Source: Sphingobacterium humi (GTDB taxonomy: Bacteria; Bacteroidota; Bacteroidia; Sphingobacteriales; Sphingobacteriaceae). From it: a stretch of DNA of 64,000 bases. A program made the position numbers and the translations under genes. The stretch is taken from positions 62,001 through 126,000 of the forward strand of contig NZ_WSQA01000002.1 in NCBI RefSeq assembly GCF_009768885.1. Reading direction: 5' to 3'. The notes under the pieces are model-generated. The model had not been told where the DNA came from and did not search any database. It was given only the letters and a program-made list of their open reading frames with translations. Shown here piece after piece: positions 7,678 to 14,963 of this stretch (within the stretch, counting starts at the first letter, position 1; each line of letters opens with the position of its first letter).

Positions 7678-8207
7678 TGAATAAATATATCATCATTGGT
7701 TTAGCGTTATCGCTATTATCTTGTGGCGAAAACCAAAAAACAGAACAATCAAACACGGAAAACAATCCGGCAACAGAACAGGTCGCCAAAACGATTGAAG
7801 AAACTACTAAAGAAGCTGACATCAATGGTAAATGGCAGATTACAAAAGTTTCCGGCGGACCGGTAAAAATCTACCCATCAGGCAAAAGTAATCCGGGAAT
7901 GGAAATTGATTTTAACCCAATATGGAAAGGAGGAACCTATGAATTTACCAATGGCATTTGCTTTTTGACACTTCCAAACACGCCACAAGACCAAATCGGC
8001 GGTTACAAGATAAAAGGAAATACCATTATCTTTGACAATGCCGAGGGCGAAGAACAGCAGATGACATTCACATTAGAGAGCAACACGATGACCCTCACAA
8101 TAGATTCGCAAGTCTATCAAAAGCTCATCGCGCAGAAAAGCAACGGACAGGTAGAAATGGACATCAGCAGTCCGCTTGTTTTTCATTTGAAAAAGCAAAT
8201 TAATTGA
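7677..8207 (+). CDS. Lipocalin-like lipoprotein
   Basis: This 176-residue lipoprotein begins in the stop codon of the preceding gene (TAATG), so the two are translationally coupled. The signal MNKYIIIGLALSLLSC places the lipid on Cys16, followed by a polar Gln/Asn/Thr-rich linker to about residue 45. The folded part opens INGKWQITKVSGG and continues with GGTYEF, GGYKIKGNTIIF and a MTFTLESNTMTLTI strand pair. It ends FHLKKQIN, much like the lipoprotein at 2901. A small lipocalin-like barrel is the best guess; ligand and partner are unknown. Confidence 0.55.
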   Translation: MNKYIIIGLALSLLSCGENQKTEQSNTENNPATEQVAKTIEETTKEADINGKWQITKVSGGPVKIYPSGKSNPGMEIDFNPIWKGGTYEFTNGICFLTLPNTPQDQIGGYKIKGNTIIFDNAEGEEQQMTFTLESNTMTLTIDSQVYQKLIAQKSNGQVEMDISSPLVFHLKKQIN

Positions 8208-8263
8208 AAATGGAAAGTTGAAAATTGAAAGTGATATTTCTGCTTTCAACTTTCCCTTTTCAA
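8204..8263. repeat. Inverted repeat spanning the gap between two exported-protein genes
   Basis: The arm 8204-8223 (ttgaaaatggaaagttgaaa) is complementary to 8244-8263 (tttcaactttcccttttcaa) at 19 of 20 positions. The left arm includes the stop codon of the upstream gene. The words tggaaagttgaaaattgaaag are the same style of degenerate repeat seen at 310-335 and 4241-4290. It could act as a transcript-stabilising or attenuating hairpin. Confidence 0.65.
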
Positions 8264-8282
8264 CTTTAAACTAAATATGCTT

Positions 8283-8978
8283 ATGAAAACATTATTTTTT
8301 CTAATAACGGCACTATCATTCAAAACTGTAATGGCACAAGAAAAAGGAATACCATCTTGTTTTCAGCAAAAGATTGCCGAAAGCAAGGATTATCTGGGAT
8401 TGTATCTTGCCGAAATCGAGGGCGATACCTTGTATCATCTCAAAACACCGCCATTGCCGGGAGCCGACAGAATTAACGTTGCTGTTTTTTACTACAAAGA
8501 TTGTAATCAGGCAAACAGTTCGGCTTCGGGAGGTATCACCGGAAGACCCAAAGGCTACAAACCATATAAAATCATCAAAACTTTGTGGGAAAAAGAGATT
8601 TTCCCGATGAAAAGCCTGTCACAAACCAAGCAAAAGTTTGAACATCTCAACAGCTACAATCTCGTTTCACCATTCAAATTTGCAGACCATCAGACGTTTT
8701 ATTTTTCGTTTAAAGACGGTTTGCAATTGATTAATAAAGGAAAAATTACAAAAACCTACAAAATCATTCCGCAAAAACTGGTACATTACAGTTCGCATAG
8801 CGGTAGTGATGAGCCTACCGAAAATATACCTGCCAATGCCTGGTTGTTTACATACAATGAAGGTTATTGGTTGCTTGTGGCTTCAGATAGAGGATACTTT
8901 AATTTATTTGAGACCGATAAAGAAGGGAATAGAATCAATAATAGAGCATGGACCTCCTTAGCACATTTAGAAAAATAA
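8283..8978 (+). CDS. Secreted protein of unknown function
   Basis: The start at 8283 (second ATG) gives a clean Sec signal peptide, MKTLFFLITALSFKTVMAQ, and a 231-residue protein. The mature part contains short landmarks such as GDTLYHLKTPPLPGADRINV, FPMKSLSQTKQKF, TFYFSFKDGLQL and AWLFTYNEGYWLLVASDRGYF, with alternating hydrophobic residues consistent with a beta-rich fold. I recognise no family or catalytic motif. It is followed within three bases by the lipoprotein at 8981, so they probably form a pair. Confidence 0.55.
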   Translation: MKTLFFLITALSFKTVMAQEKGIPSCFQQKIAESKDYLGLYLAEIEGDTLYHLKTPPLPGADRINVAVFYYKDCNQANSSASGGITGRPKGYKPYKIIKTLWEKEIFPMKSLSQTKQKFEHLNSYNLVSPFKFADHQTFYFSFKDGLQLINKGKITKTYKIIPQKLVHYSSHSGSDEPTENIPANAWLFTYNEGYWLLVASDRGYFNLFETDKEGNRINNRAWTSLAHLEK

Positions 8979-8980
8979 AT

Positions 8981-9526
8981 ATGGTAAGAAAAACAGTAGC
9001 AGCAGGTCTCTTATTTTTAATTTTTGCCTGTACAGAACAAGAAAAAAGGAATGCAAAATCAGAAGTTGCCGACACAGAAACTACAACACAAAATGATGAT
9101 ATTGCAAATGAAGCACGAGAATGGCTTGTGAAAAATAGCACTAACTATTTTGCGACAGAAGAACTCGGCTCGCTTGATAGTTTTATGCAAAAAATGACAA
9201 CAGCAGAATACTACGAATACAAAACCGATGCTACCAACGTAGATTTGGAGATAGATGGGAGCCTGACCGAAACACAGTTTCACGAAAAATGGAAAAATAA
9301 ATTCGACACATCGAAAGCAGGTATAGGCACAGGTTTTCTGATTTCCGGGCAAGACTGGGATAAAATAGAATTCGAAAAATGTGACCTTATTTCTACGACA
9401 GAAAAAGGATTTTTGTTTGATGTTATCTTAAAAGACGAAACATTTCAGTCAAAATGTCCAAGTAAAATACTGGTTGTACATTTAGGTGATGGTTACAAGA
9501 TAGCAGATGTAATCGGCGAACATTGA
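8981..9526 (+). CDS. Lipoprotein of unknown function
   Basis: I chose the ATG at 8981 because it opens the lipoprotein signal MVRKTVAAGLLFLIFAC (Cys17). The longer frame from 8948 overlaps the preceding gene and puts 11 extra residues before the signal. The 181-residue product has an acidic linker, then a helical segment (EAREWLVKNSTNYF, SLDSFMQKMTTAEYYEYKTDA). The C-terminal half has beta-like strands (FLFDVILKD, ILVVHLGDGYKIADV) and resembles an NTF2-like or DUF3828-type small lipoprotein fold. That fold reading is tentative. Confidence 0.55.
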   Translation: MVRKTVAAGLLFLIFACTEQEKRNAKSEVADTETTTQNDDIANEAREWLVKNSTNYFATEELGSLDSFMQKMTTAEYYEYKTDATNVDLEIDGSLTETQFHEKWKNKFDTSKAGIGTGFLISGQDWDKIEFEKCDLISTTEKGFLFDVILKDETFQSKCPSKILVVHLGDGYKIADVIGEH

Positions 9527-9582
9527 ATCTCATAATCTATGAGGTATGTTCTTATACTGTGATTCTTTTATTATATAATTTG

Positions 9583-9590
9583 TATATTTG
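9583..9590 (+). promoter_or_regulatory. Candidate Bacteroidota -7 box upstream of the TM2 gene
   Basis: The octamer TATATTTG matches the Bacteroidota primary-sigma -7 consensus TAnnTTTG and is followed by an untranslated stretch of about 170 bases before the TM2-SHOCT gene. No convincing TTTG was seen 19 bases upstream. Confidence 0.35.
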
Positions 9591-9758
9591 CTACGAGCTA
9601 ACGGAAACACATTGAAAAGCAAAGCAATAAGCACCGTTACCAAATCGTTACCTGACTTTTTTGATAATCTTTATAAAAGCTTAGTATTCAACCAATACAG
9701 CTTTTTCCTGAAAACTTTAAAATAAATTACTAAATTGGCTCAACCAAATAATCTGATT

Positions 9759-10121
9759 ATGAAAAGCAGGTCAACAGCAGTTATTTTAGCACTATTGTTA
9801 GGAGGAATTGGAATTCATAGATTTTACTTAGGAGAAACCTGGATTGGATTATTCTATTTATTATTTTGTTGGACATTCATCCCTTTATTTTTCTCAATTA
9901 TTGACTTTTTTTGTTTCTTATTTATGAGCGACCTCAATTTTAATAGAAGGTATAATTTTACAAGAATCAAGGTTGGATATTATTCAGAAGCAGAGCTTGA
10001 TAACAACTATGAAGATAATTCGAAGGTTTTATCTTCAGAAATTGAAAAACTCCATCAGTTAAAAGAAAAAGGAATTCTCTCGGAGTCAGAGTTTCAAAAA
10101 GCAAAAAGCAAATTGCTTTAA
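9759..10121 (+). CDS. TM2 domain membrane protein with C-terminal SHOCT motif
   Basis: The ATG at 9759 is preferred over an upstream TTG. The 120-residue protein opens MKSRSTAVILALLLGGIGIH then RFYLG, the canonical TM2 signature (polar start, Gly-rich first helix, HRFYLG turn), followed by a second helix around GLFYLLFCWTFIPLFFSIID. After a short cytoplasmic linker the last 35 residues (SSEIEKLHQLKEKGILSESEFQKAKSKLL) form a SHOCT motif, a short amphipathic helical pair often appended to bacterial membrane proteins. Molecular function is unknown for the family. It belongs to the AT-rich accessory block and ends convergently with the SH3 lipoprotein. Confidence 0.75.
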   Translation: MKSRSTAVILALLLGGIGIHRFYLGETWIGLFYLLFCWTFIPLFFSIIDFFCFLFMSDLNFNRRYNFTRIKVGYYSEAELDNNYEDNSKVLSSEIEKLHQLKEKGILSESEFQKAKSKLL

Positions 10122-10414
10122 TTTTTTTAAAATGTAGTAATATATTTTTTAACTTAAAATATTCTTTAAATCCTTATCAATTTCCATTTTTTCAATAATT
10201 ACAAAAATTCTTAAGGCTCTTTCTTCCTGATTTAGCATTTAATCCATATTCTTAGATAAACTTTTCCATAACTTATTGTCTATGGTTCCAATATCTACAA
10301 ATTCTCTACTAATTTATGAGCCTGATCGTTTTGAAAACACATTTGCCCTACTTTGATTTTTGCTTTGTATCATAATTGAAAACAATTGGTTCTAATAAAG
10401 CTTTGGGTGCCCTC
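10122..10414 (-). pseudogene. Intergenic stretch with a possible decayed reading frame
   Basis: This 293-base gap has no intact gene. On the minus strand, 10313-10242 reads as an open protein-like stretch (SREFVDIGTIDNKLWKSLSK). It meets a TAA at 10241-10239 and continues in the same frame from 10238 to 10149 (MLNQEERALRIFVIIEKMEI plus nine more codons). Two open halves in one frame separated by a stop look like a decayed gene, but I recognise no family and chance is possible in AT-rich DNA. Confidence 0.25.
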
Positions 10415-10855
10415 TTATCGTCTTCGAGGAGCACTTCTAGTATGTGGTCTAACATAAGTTCCATTCTTACGATAATACCCTTTTACATGAACAGTACCGC
10501 CAGAAGCAGGGGCAGTATATGTTCTTATTGGTTCATTTTTTAAGGAGTCTTGAAGGATAACTGAACCAGAAGAATTTCGATAATCAGATTTGTTGTAAGC
10601 CTTAAAAGAAGGTCTATATACATACCCTACTTTACCTTTATAGTTAACTTTTCTAAAGCCTTTACTAGATTTGTCTAAAATCATATAAATAGGCTCGCCA
10701 GACTTTACTAAATCTATGCTGTTAGAGTTTAAGTCATTTTTAAAATAAATATTAGCATCTTCGGTTATAGTAACCGTATAATAGTTTTCAGTGGTATGAA
10801 CCCTACATGATGATATCAATAAGATTACCCATAGAAATAAAAAATACTTTCTCAT
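10415..10855 (-). CDS. SH3-like domain lipoprotein
   Basis: This 146-residue lipoprotein has a signal ending LLISSC (Cys17). Residues about 27-85 look like a bacterial SH3 domain: TVTITEDANIYFKNDLNSNS, then GEPIYMILDKSSKGFRKVNY and GKVGYVYRPSF, where the GKVGYVY strand is the SH3b hallmark. The C terminus, GTVHVKGYYRKNGTYVRPHT followed by a basic RSAPRRR end, matches a short module common at the ends of Bacteroidota secreted proteins. SH3b domains usually bind cell-wall peptides, so envelope anchoring is plausible. It lies 22 bases downstream of the gene at 10878-11468 on the same strand. Confidence 0.65.
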   Translation of the reverse strand: MRKYFLFLWVILLISSCRVHTTENYYTVTITEDANIYFKNDLNSNSIDLVKSGEPIYMILDKSSKGFRKVNYKGKVGYVYRPSFKAYNKSDYRNSSGSVILQDSLKNEPIRTYTAPASGGTVHVKGYYRKNGTYVRPHTRSAPRRR

Positions 10856-10877
10856 AATAATAGGTTTATATGTTAAT

Positions 10878-11468
10878 TTAATTACTAAAAGATAGCTCTA
10901 TAAACATAAGCAACTGATTCATAGCACTATTGTAACTTTCCTCTAATGCTCTTCTGGATGTGGAATGCCCCCAGAGGTTGTCTTTAGAAACTATAGACGT
11001 TAATTCTTTAGATTCCTTAGTTCCATTATCAATAGTTTCACAGTTTAAAGATGTCAATGCATTCCATTTTCCACTTGGAAAAACCATAGTGCTTAAACTC
11101 CCTCCAACACTTCCAATACCTGTACTTATTTCAGTTCCGAATCCAGCATGATACGAAACTATTGATATTCTAATTAACCTATGGGTCGCATTATTGTATG
11201 TGCTGTCTAAAATTAAAAAATTACTTTTTGGGAAGGATCTAGCAACGGAACTTTCAATGAAACTCTTTATCTCTTTGAAATCAGTATTGGTAACAATCTT
11301 TTTTGGTTTTATGGACCTATCTACCACATATAAATAAACAGTATCACCTAAGTTAACATCCTCTCTAATTGAGAACACTGCATCAGGAGGTCTCCACTGG
11401 TATATTTTCTTTTGTTCGAAAGAATCAAACACGCTGATAAAAAACACAATTGACAGTAAAAATTTCAT
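10878..11468 (-). CDS. Secreted protein of unknown function
   Basis: This 196-residue protein starts MKFLLSIVFFISVFDSFEQ, a plausible Sec signal. The mature part has DTVYLYVVDRSIKPKKIV, a helical-looking FKEIKSFIESSVARSFPKSN, and RLIRISIVSYHAGFGTEIST followed by GIGSVGGSLSTMV. It ends in a helix (RRALEESYNSAMNQLLMFIE). The arrangement resembles small outer-membrane-associated lipoproteins that assemble beta-sheet and helix layers, but I cannot name a family. Together with the SH3-like gene downstream it forms a two-gene minus-strand unit next to the tRNA-Ser island border. Confidence 0.5.
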   Translation of the reverse strand: MKFLLSIVFFISVFDSFEQKKIYQWRPPDAVFSIREDVNLGDTVYLYVVDRSIKPKKIVTNTDFKEIKSFIESSVARSFPKSNFLILDSTYNNATHRLIRISIVSYHAGFGTEISTGIGSVGGSLSTMVFPSGKWNALTSLNCETIDNGTKESKELTSIVSKDNLWGHSTSRRALEESYNSAMNQLLMFIELSFSN

Positions 11469-11496
11469 AATATTGGCTTAATTCTTATTTACCGTT

Positions 11497-11694
11497 TCAC
11501 ACTGACATACACGCTTCATATCGGCTAACAAGGTTGTAATCCTCATCCTGTAACTTTAAATGTATGCAATCATCTTCAATCTTAACGAATTCCTTTATAA
11601 TTATTCCGTTTATTGTCTGAAACACATAAACTTTACCCTACCCCTCAAGCCACCTATCGATATCTTCAATTTCGTAATTTTTATATATAGTCTT
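11497..11694 (-). pseudogene. Remnant of a repressor-like (S24/LexA-type) C-terminal domain
   Basis: On the minus strand from 11694 the frame reads KTIYKNYEIEDIDRWLEG, meets a TAG at 11640-11638, and continues GKVYVFQTINGIIIKEFVKI then EDDCIHLKLQDEDYNLVSRY to a TGA at 11499-11497. The pattern GxVYVFxTxxGIIIKEFxKIxDDxIxLxxxxxxY resembles the C-terminal peptidase-fold domain of phage-type S24 repressors. No start codon or N-terminal HTH remains, so this is a broken fragment. Its position beside the 3' end of tRNA-Ser suggests a leftover of an integrated element. Family assignment is by eye. Confidence 0.5.
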
Positions 11695-11784
11695 TTAAAC
11701 TGCAAACTTATGTAAACAATTAGGGTGCTAGCAAAACATTAATATTATTAGCAAATTAGGTATAGGCAAAATGGCTTTAAATAG

Positions 11785-11820
11785 AAAAGGAGCTTATTTT
11801 GTGAAATAAACCCCTTTTTT
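11785..11820 (-). terminator. Terminator of tRNA-Ser
   Basis: Arms 11785-11799 and 11804-11818 pair over 15 positions including two G-U pairs, with a TGTG/CACA loop. The transcript read on the minus strand continues through A/T-rich sequence. It sits seven bases beyond the 3' end of tRNA-Ser. Confidence 0.5.
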
Positions 11821-11826
11821 CTTTTG

Positions 11827-11914
11827 CGGAGAGGGAGGGATTCGAACCCTCGATACAGTCATCCCGTATACAGACTTTCCAGGTCTGCTCATTCGACCAC
11901 TCTGACACCTCTCC
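11827..11914 (-). tRNA. tRNA-Ser(GGA)
   Basis: The minus strand gives an 88-base class II tRNA. The acceptor stem GGAGAGG pairs with CCTCTCC, with discriminator G. The anticodon loop CTGGAAA gives anticodon GGA, and there is a long variable arm as expected for serine. The T arm is GGGTTCGAATCCC. CCA is not encoded. Its 3' end faces the AT-rich accessory block, the usual side for tRNA-targeted integration. Confidence 0.95.
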
Positions 11915-12019
11915 TGAGAATGTGGGTGCAAATATATAATTTTTCGTAACTTCATCCTCATTAAAAATGAAAATAATTTCATATAAATTATAACTCCCTC
12001 ATTTTAAGCATTGGGCAGC

Positions 12020-13084
12020 ATGAAAAGAATTCTATCAATTGACGGAGGTGGCATCCGTGGCATTATCCCCGGGATGGTTTTAGTCGCGTTAGAGGAAAAA
12101 ATAAGACGCCAAAGCCAAAATCAAAACTGTTATCTATCCGATTATTTCGAATTCTTCGCAGGCACCAGTACCGGCGGTATCCTCATCGCCTTACTCCTGT
12201 GCCCCGACCCGGAGAACAACAACAGACCCAAATATTCCGCGCAGCAGGCCTTGGATATCTACCTGCACCATGGCACCGAAATATTCACCACCAGTAGCTG
12301 GCGCAGGTTCCTCAGTGAGTTTGGACTGCTTTCCGAGCTCTACGACGAAACGATTTTAGAAAAGGTACTCCAAGGTTACCTCGGCGATTTAAAGCTCAGC
12401 CAGCTCATAAAACCATGCTTGATGACCGCCTATAACATCGAGCTCCGTAAAAACCACCTTTTCCGACAGCAAAAAGCTATTTCACATGGCCCATCGCGCG
12501 ATTTCCTAGTTCGGGATGTTTGCCGAGCTACCACAGCAGCGCCCACCTATTTTTCTGTGGCGCAGATTTTCTCCCTGGCCGGAACGAGGTATCCCCTACT
12601 CGATGGCGGCGTATTTGCGCACAATCCTTCGATATGTGCCCTGCTGGAAGTGCTCAAAACCTTCCAAACCTTCAATATCGAAGATGTACATATCCTGTCC
12701 TTAGGAACCGGATTGGCCAAGAACGCGTACAACTACGACGATTTCAAAAAGAAAAAAGCCATATCCATAGGTCCCGCCTTGGTGGATATCATGTCTAGCG
12801 GCTCCTCCGAGTCCAACGATTACTTCCTGCGCCAATTATTCCGATCGGTGAAAAAGCAGGCCAATTACATCCGCTTAGAGCCCGCCAACCTCTCCTCCAT
12901 CGAGCCATCCCTCGATGCAGCCTCGCCGGGAAATATCCAAAAGCTCGTTTCCCTGGCCGATAAGTTAATCAGCGAAAACGAGGAACTCCTCGATGCCCTC
13001 GCTATGGATTTAATTCGCGATAAAAACAAACGCGAGGAAAAAAAGGAAAACTCCGTATGGCAATACCTGAAGGAAAAATTATAA
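12020..13084 (+). CDS. Patatin-like phospholipase
   Basis: The ATG at 12020 is preferred over a TTG three codons earlier. The 354-residue protein has all patatin hallmarks: the oxyanion loop DGGGIRG near residues 9-15, the nucleophile elbow GTSTG with the catalytic Ser near residue 52, and the dyad Asp in LLDGGVFAHNPS near residue 200. It lacks a signal peptide, so it is probably cytosolic, and would hydrolyse acyl esters of phospholipids or neutral lipids. Homologues occur both in lipid turnover and in CBASS-type defence, but no nucleotidyltransferase partner is present here, so housekeeping is the simpler reading. It is the first gene right of the tRNA-Ser and has higher GC than the block to the left. 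Confidence 0.85.
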   Translation: MKRILSIDGGGIRGIIPGMVLVALEEKIRRQSQNQNCYLSDYFEFFAGTSTGGILIALLLCPDPENNNRPKYSAQQALDIYLHHGTEIFTTSSWRRFLSEFGLLSELYDETILEKVLQGYLGDLKLSQLIKPCLMTAYNIELRKNHLFRQQKAISHGPSRDFLVRDVCRATTAAPTYFSVAQIFSLAGTRYPLLDGGVFAHNPSICALLEVLKTFQTFNIEDVHILSLGTGLAKNAYNYDDFKKKKAISIGPALVDIMSSGSSESNDYFLRQLFRSVKKQANYIRLEPANLSSIEPSLDAASPGNIQKLVSLADKLISENEELLDALAMDLIRDKNKREEKKENSVWQYLKEKL

Positions 13085-13176
13085 GGAGGCATAATTTCCG
13101 TCTAGCTTTTCCATCCTCTTAATATTTTTATTAACTTACGATTGTATATTAATCATACGAACACAAGCTATTATTT

Positions 13177-13545
13177 ATGGCAAAAACAATTGCATTAATT
13201 GCACACGACGGTAAAAAAGCAGAAATGGTGGCCTTTGTAAAAGACCATCAAGATGAATTAGCAAAAGCACACCTGGTAGCCACCGGAACCACAGGCTCCT
13301 ATATTCAACAAACCGGATTAGACGTCGAGCTTAAGCTCAGCGGACCCAAAGGAGGTGATGCCCAAATTGCCGCCATGGCCGCCGAAGGAAAAATATCAGG
13401 CATTATTTTCTTCCGCGATCCGCTAGGCAAACATCCGCACGAACCCGATATCCAAATGCTGATGCGCATCTGCGACCTATGGAACGTGCCCTTGGCCACC
13501 AACCCGGCAACAGGCACTTTGATTATTAAAGGATTATTAGAATAA
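13177..13545 (+). CDS. mgsA: Methylglyoxal synthase
   Basis: This 122-residue protein matches MgsA over its full length. It opens MAKTIALIAHDGKKAEMV, where the HD(G/x)KK phosphate-binding region and catalytic Asp are expected. It then has VATGTTG with the conserved phosphate-gripping TGTTG, LSGPKGGDAQIAAM and FFRDPLGKHPHEPDI, the last carrying family-specific active-site His and Asp residues. The enzyme converts dihydroxyacetone phosphate to methylglyoxal plus phosphate, a bypass of lower glycolysis when phosphate is short. It is ten bases upstream of the OsmC-family gene, so co-expression is likely. Confidence 0.95.
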   Translation: MAKTIALIAHDGKKAEMVAFVKDHQDELAKAHLVATGTTGSYIQQTGLDVELKLSGPKGGDAQIAAMAAEGKISGIIFFRDPLGKHPHEPDIQMLMRICDLWNVPLATNPATGTLIIKGLLE

Positions 13546-13555
13546 CAACATATCT

Positions 13556-13966
13556 ATGGCGAACGAAGTTCAAGTCACAATTGAAGAAGAAAATTATATA
13601 ACCAAAGTAGCCTACGGCGATCTTTCGATCCTGGCGGATGAACCCGAAGAACTCGGCGGACAAAACAAAGGCTTAACACCCAATCAACTCTTGCTGGCCT
13701 CGGTAGGCTCTTGTAAGGTCATTACCATGCGCATGTATGCCAACCGGAAGAATTGGGACGTAAAGAAAATCAATATCCAACTTAGCAGCGAATCGGTAAA
13801 GAGCGACCTACAACAAACGACCTATATTAAATGCCACATCTCTTTTGAGGGGAATTTGGATGAAGATCAGATTAAACGCCTCTATATCATTGCCGATAAA
13901 TGTCCGATACAGAAAATATTGCAGAACCCCATCGTTATAGAAAGTAATGTAATTGATACAAATTAA
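13556..13966 (+). CDS. OsmC family protein (peroxiredoxin-like)
   Basis: The 136-residue length and layout are typical of OsmC/Ohr-superfamily proteins. The two redox cysteines are visible in ASVGSCKVITM and ADKCPIQKIL. The motif GLTPNQLLLASVGSC begins the central helix. Members reduce organic hydroperoxides or act as thiol-dependent detoxifiers as cytosolic dimers. Adjacency to mgsA suggests a role in stress from reactive carbonyl or peroxide, an inference from context only. The exact subfamily (YhfA-like rather than Ohr) is uncertain. Confidence 0.85.
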   Translation: MANEVQVTIEEENYITKVAYGDLSILADEPEELGGQNKGLTPNQLLLASVGSCKVITMRMYANRKNWDVKKINIQLSSESVKSDLQQTTYIKCHISFEGNLDEDQIKRLYIIADKCPIQKILQNPIVIESNVIDTN

Positions 13967-13987
13967 CTAGGAATTAACAGAAGATTG

Positions 13988-13995
13988 TATATTTG
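13988..13995 (+). promoter_or_regulatory. Candidate -7 box of coaA
   Basis: TATATTTG matches TAnnTTTG and lies 24 bases before the coaA ATG at 14019. The upstream element is not well matched. Confidence 0.45.
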
Positions 13996-14018
13996 CGCTC
14001 ACAAATACAGAAACGGTT

Positions 14019-14963
14019 ATGCCTTTTATTAGCGAACATACCTTTACCAGTCCGTTCCAAAACTTTACGCGTGAAGAATGGAAAAGGTTAAATGGCCAGT
14101 TAAGCAATATGCTTACCGAGGAAGATCTTGGTAGTCTACATGCCCTAAACGAGCCCCTAACCATGGAAGAGATTGAGGATATCTATATCCCCTTGGCTCA
14201 TCTATTGGATGTTCACATTAATGGCTTCCGAGATGTACATACAAAAAGCAATGCCTTCTTCCGTCGCAATAACCGAAAACTACCTTTTATCATCGGTATT
14301 GCAGGTTCCGTAGCTGTAGGAAAAAGTACAACCGCACGCGTATTGCGCAAAGTCCTATCCCTATTGCCCAATAAACCGACCGTAGAGCTCGTAACGACCG
14401 ACGGTTTTCTGTATCCTAATAAAGAGTTAATCCGTCGCGATATCTTAAACCGCAAAGGATTTCCCGAAAGCTATAACACCAAAGAGCTCTTGCAGTTCCT
14501 GTCGGACGTAAAATCCGGTAAATCATCCCTCACGGTTCCCATTTATTCCCATTTGGAATACGATGTATTACCGCAGGATAAAATTACCATTGCCCAACCC
14601 GATATCCTTATCGTGGAGGGCATCAATGTGTTGCAGGTCAATTCCAGAAAGAATGGGGTCTTCGTATCCGATTTCTTCGATTATTCCATCTATGTAGATG
14701 CCGATGAACGCAATATCGTAGCTTGGTATATCGATCGCTTCGAGTCTTTACGGGCCACGGCTTTCCAAAATGAAAAATCATACTTCCATCGCTATGCGAA
14801 TATGGATGAAGAGGAAAGTATTGCGATGGCCACGCGGATCTGGAATGAAATCAACCGACCAAACCTCCACGAAAACATCCTGCCCACACGCTATCGTGCC
14901 GACCTGATCTTAAAGAAGGGATCGCATCATTTTGTAAAACGCGTAAAGGTTAGGAAGATTTAA
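14019..14963 (+). CDS. coaA: Type I pantothenate kinase
   Basis: The 314-residue protein is a full-length prokaryotic type I pantothenate kinase. It has the P-loop GSVAVGKST at residues 96-104, LVTTDGFLYPN with the catalytic Asp, RKGFPESYNT, VPIYSHLEYDV and the lid-side VEGINVLQV. It phosphorylates pantothenate at the first, regulated step of coenzyme A synthesis in the cytosol. A recognisable -7 box 24 bases upstream suggests its own promoter. Its last 14 bases overlap the 3' end of the convergent mscS-type gene. Confidence 0.95.
   Translation: MPFISEHTFTSPFQNFTREEWKRLNGQLSNMLTEEDLGSLHALNEPLTMEEIEDIYIPLAHLLDVHINGFRDVHTKSNAFFRRNNRKLPFIIGIAGSVAVGKSTTARVLRKVLSLLPNKPTVELVTTDGFLYPNKELIRRDILNRKGFPESYNTKELLQFLSDVKSGKSSLTVPIYSHLEYDVLPQDKITIAQPDILIVEGINVLQVNSRKNGVFVSDFFDYSIYVDADERNIVAWYIDRFESLRATAFQNEKSYFHRYANMDEEESIAMATRIWNEINRPNLHENILPTRYRADLILKKGSHHFVKRVKVRKI

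Noticed and set aside
11794..11982. A 62-codon minus-strand frame across tRNA-Ser
   Set aside because: It is a translation of the tRNA itself (QSGRMSRPGKSV is a typical tRNA-Ser shadow).
12020..13084. Patatin phospholipase as a CBASS defence effector
   Set aside because: No cyclic-nucleotide synthase, ubiquitin-like or HORMA gene lies nearby; neighbours are metabolic genes.
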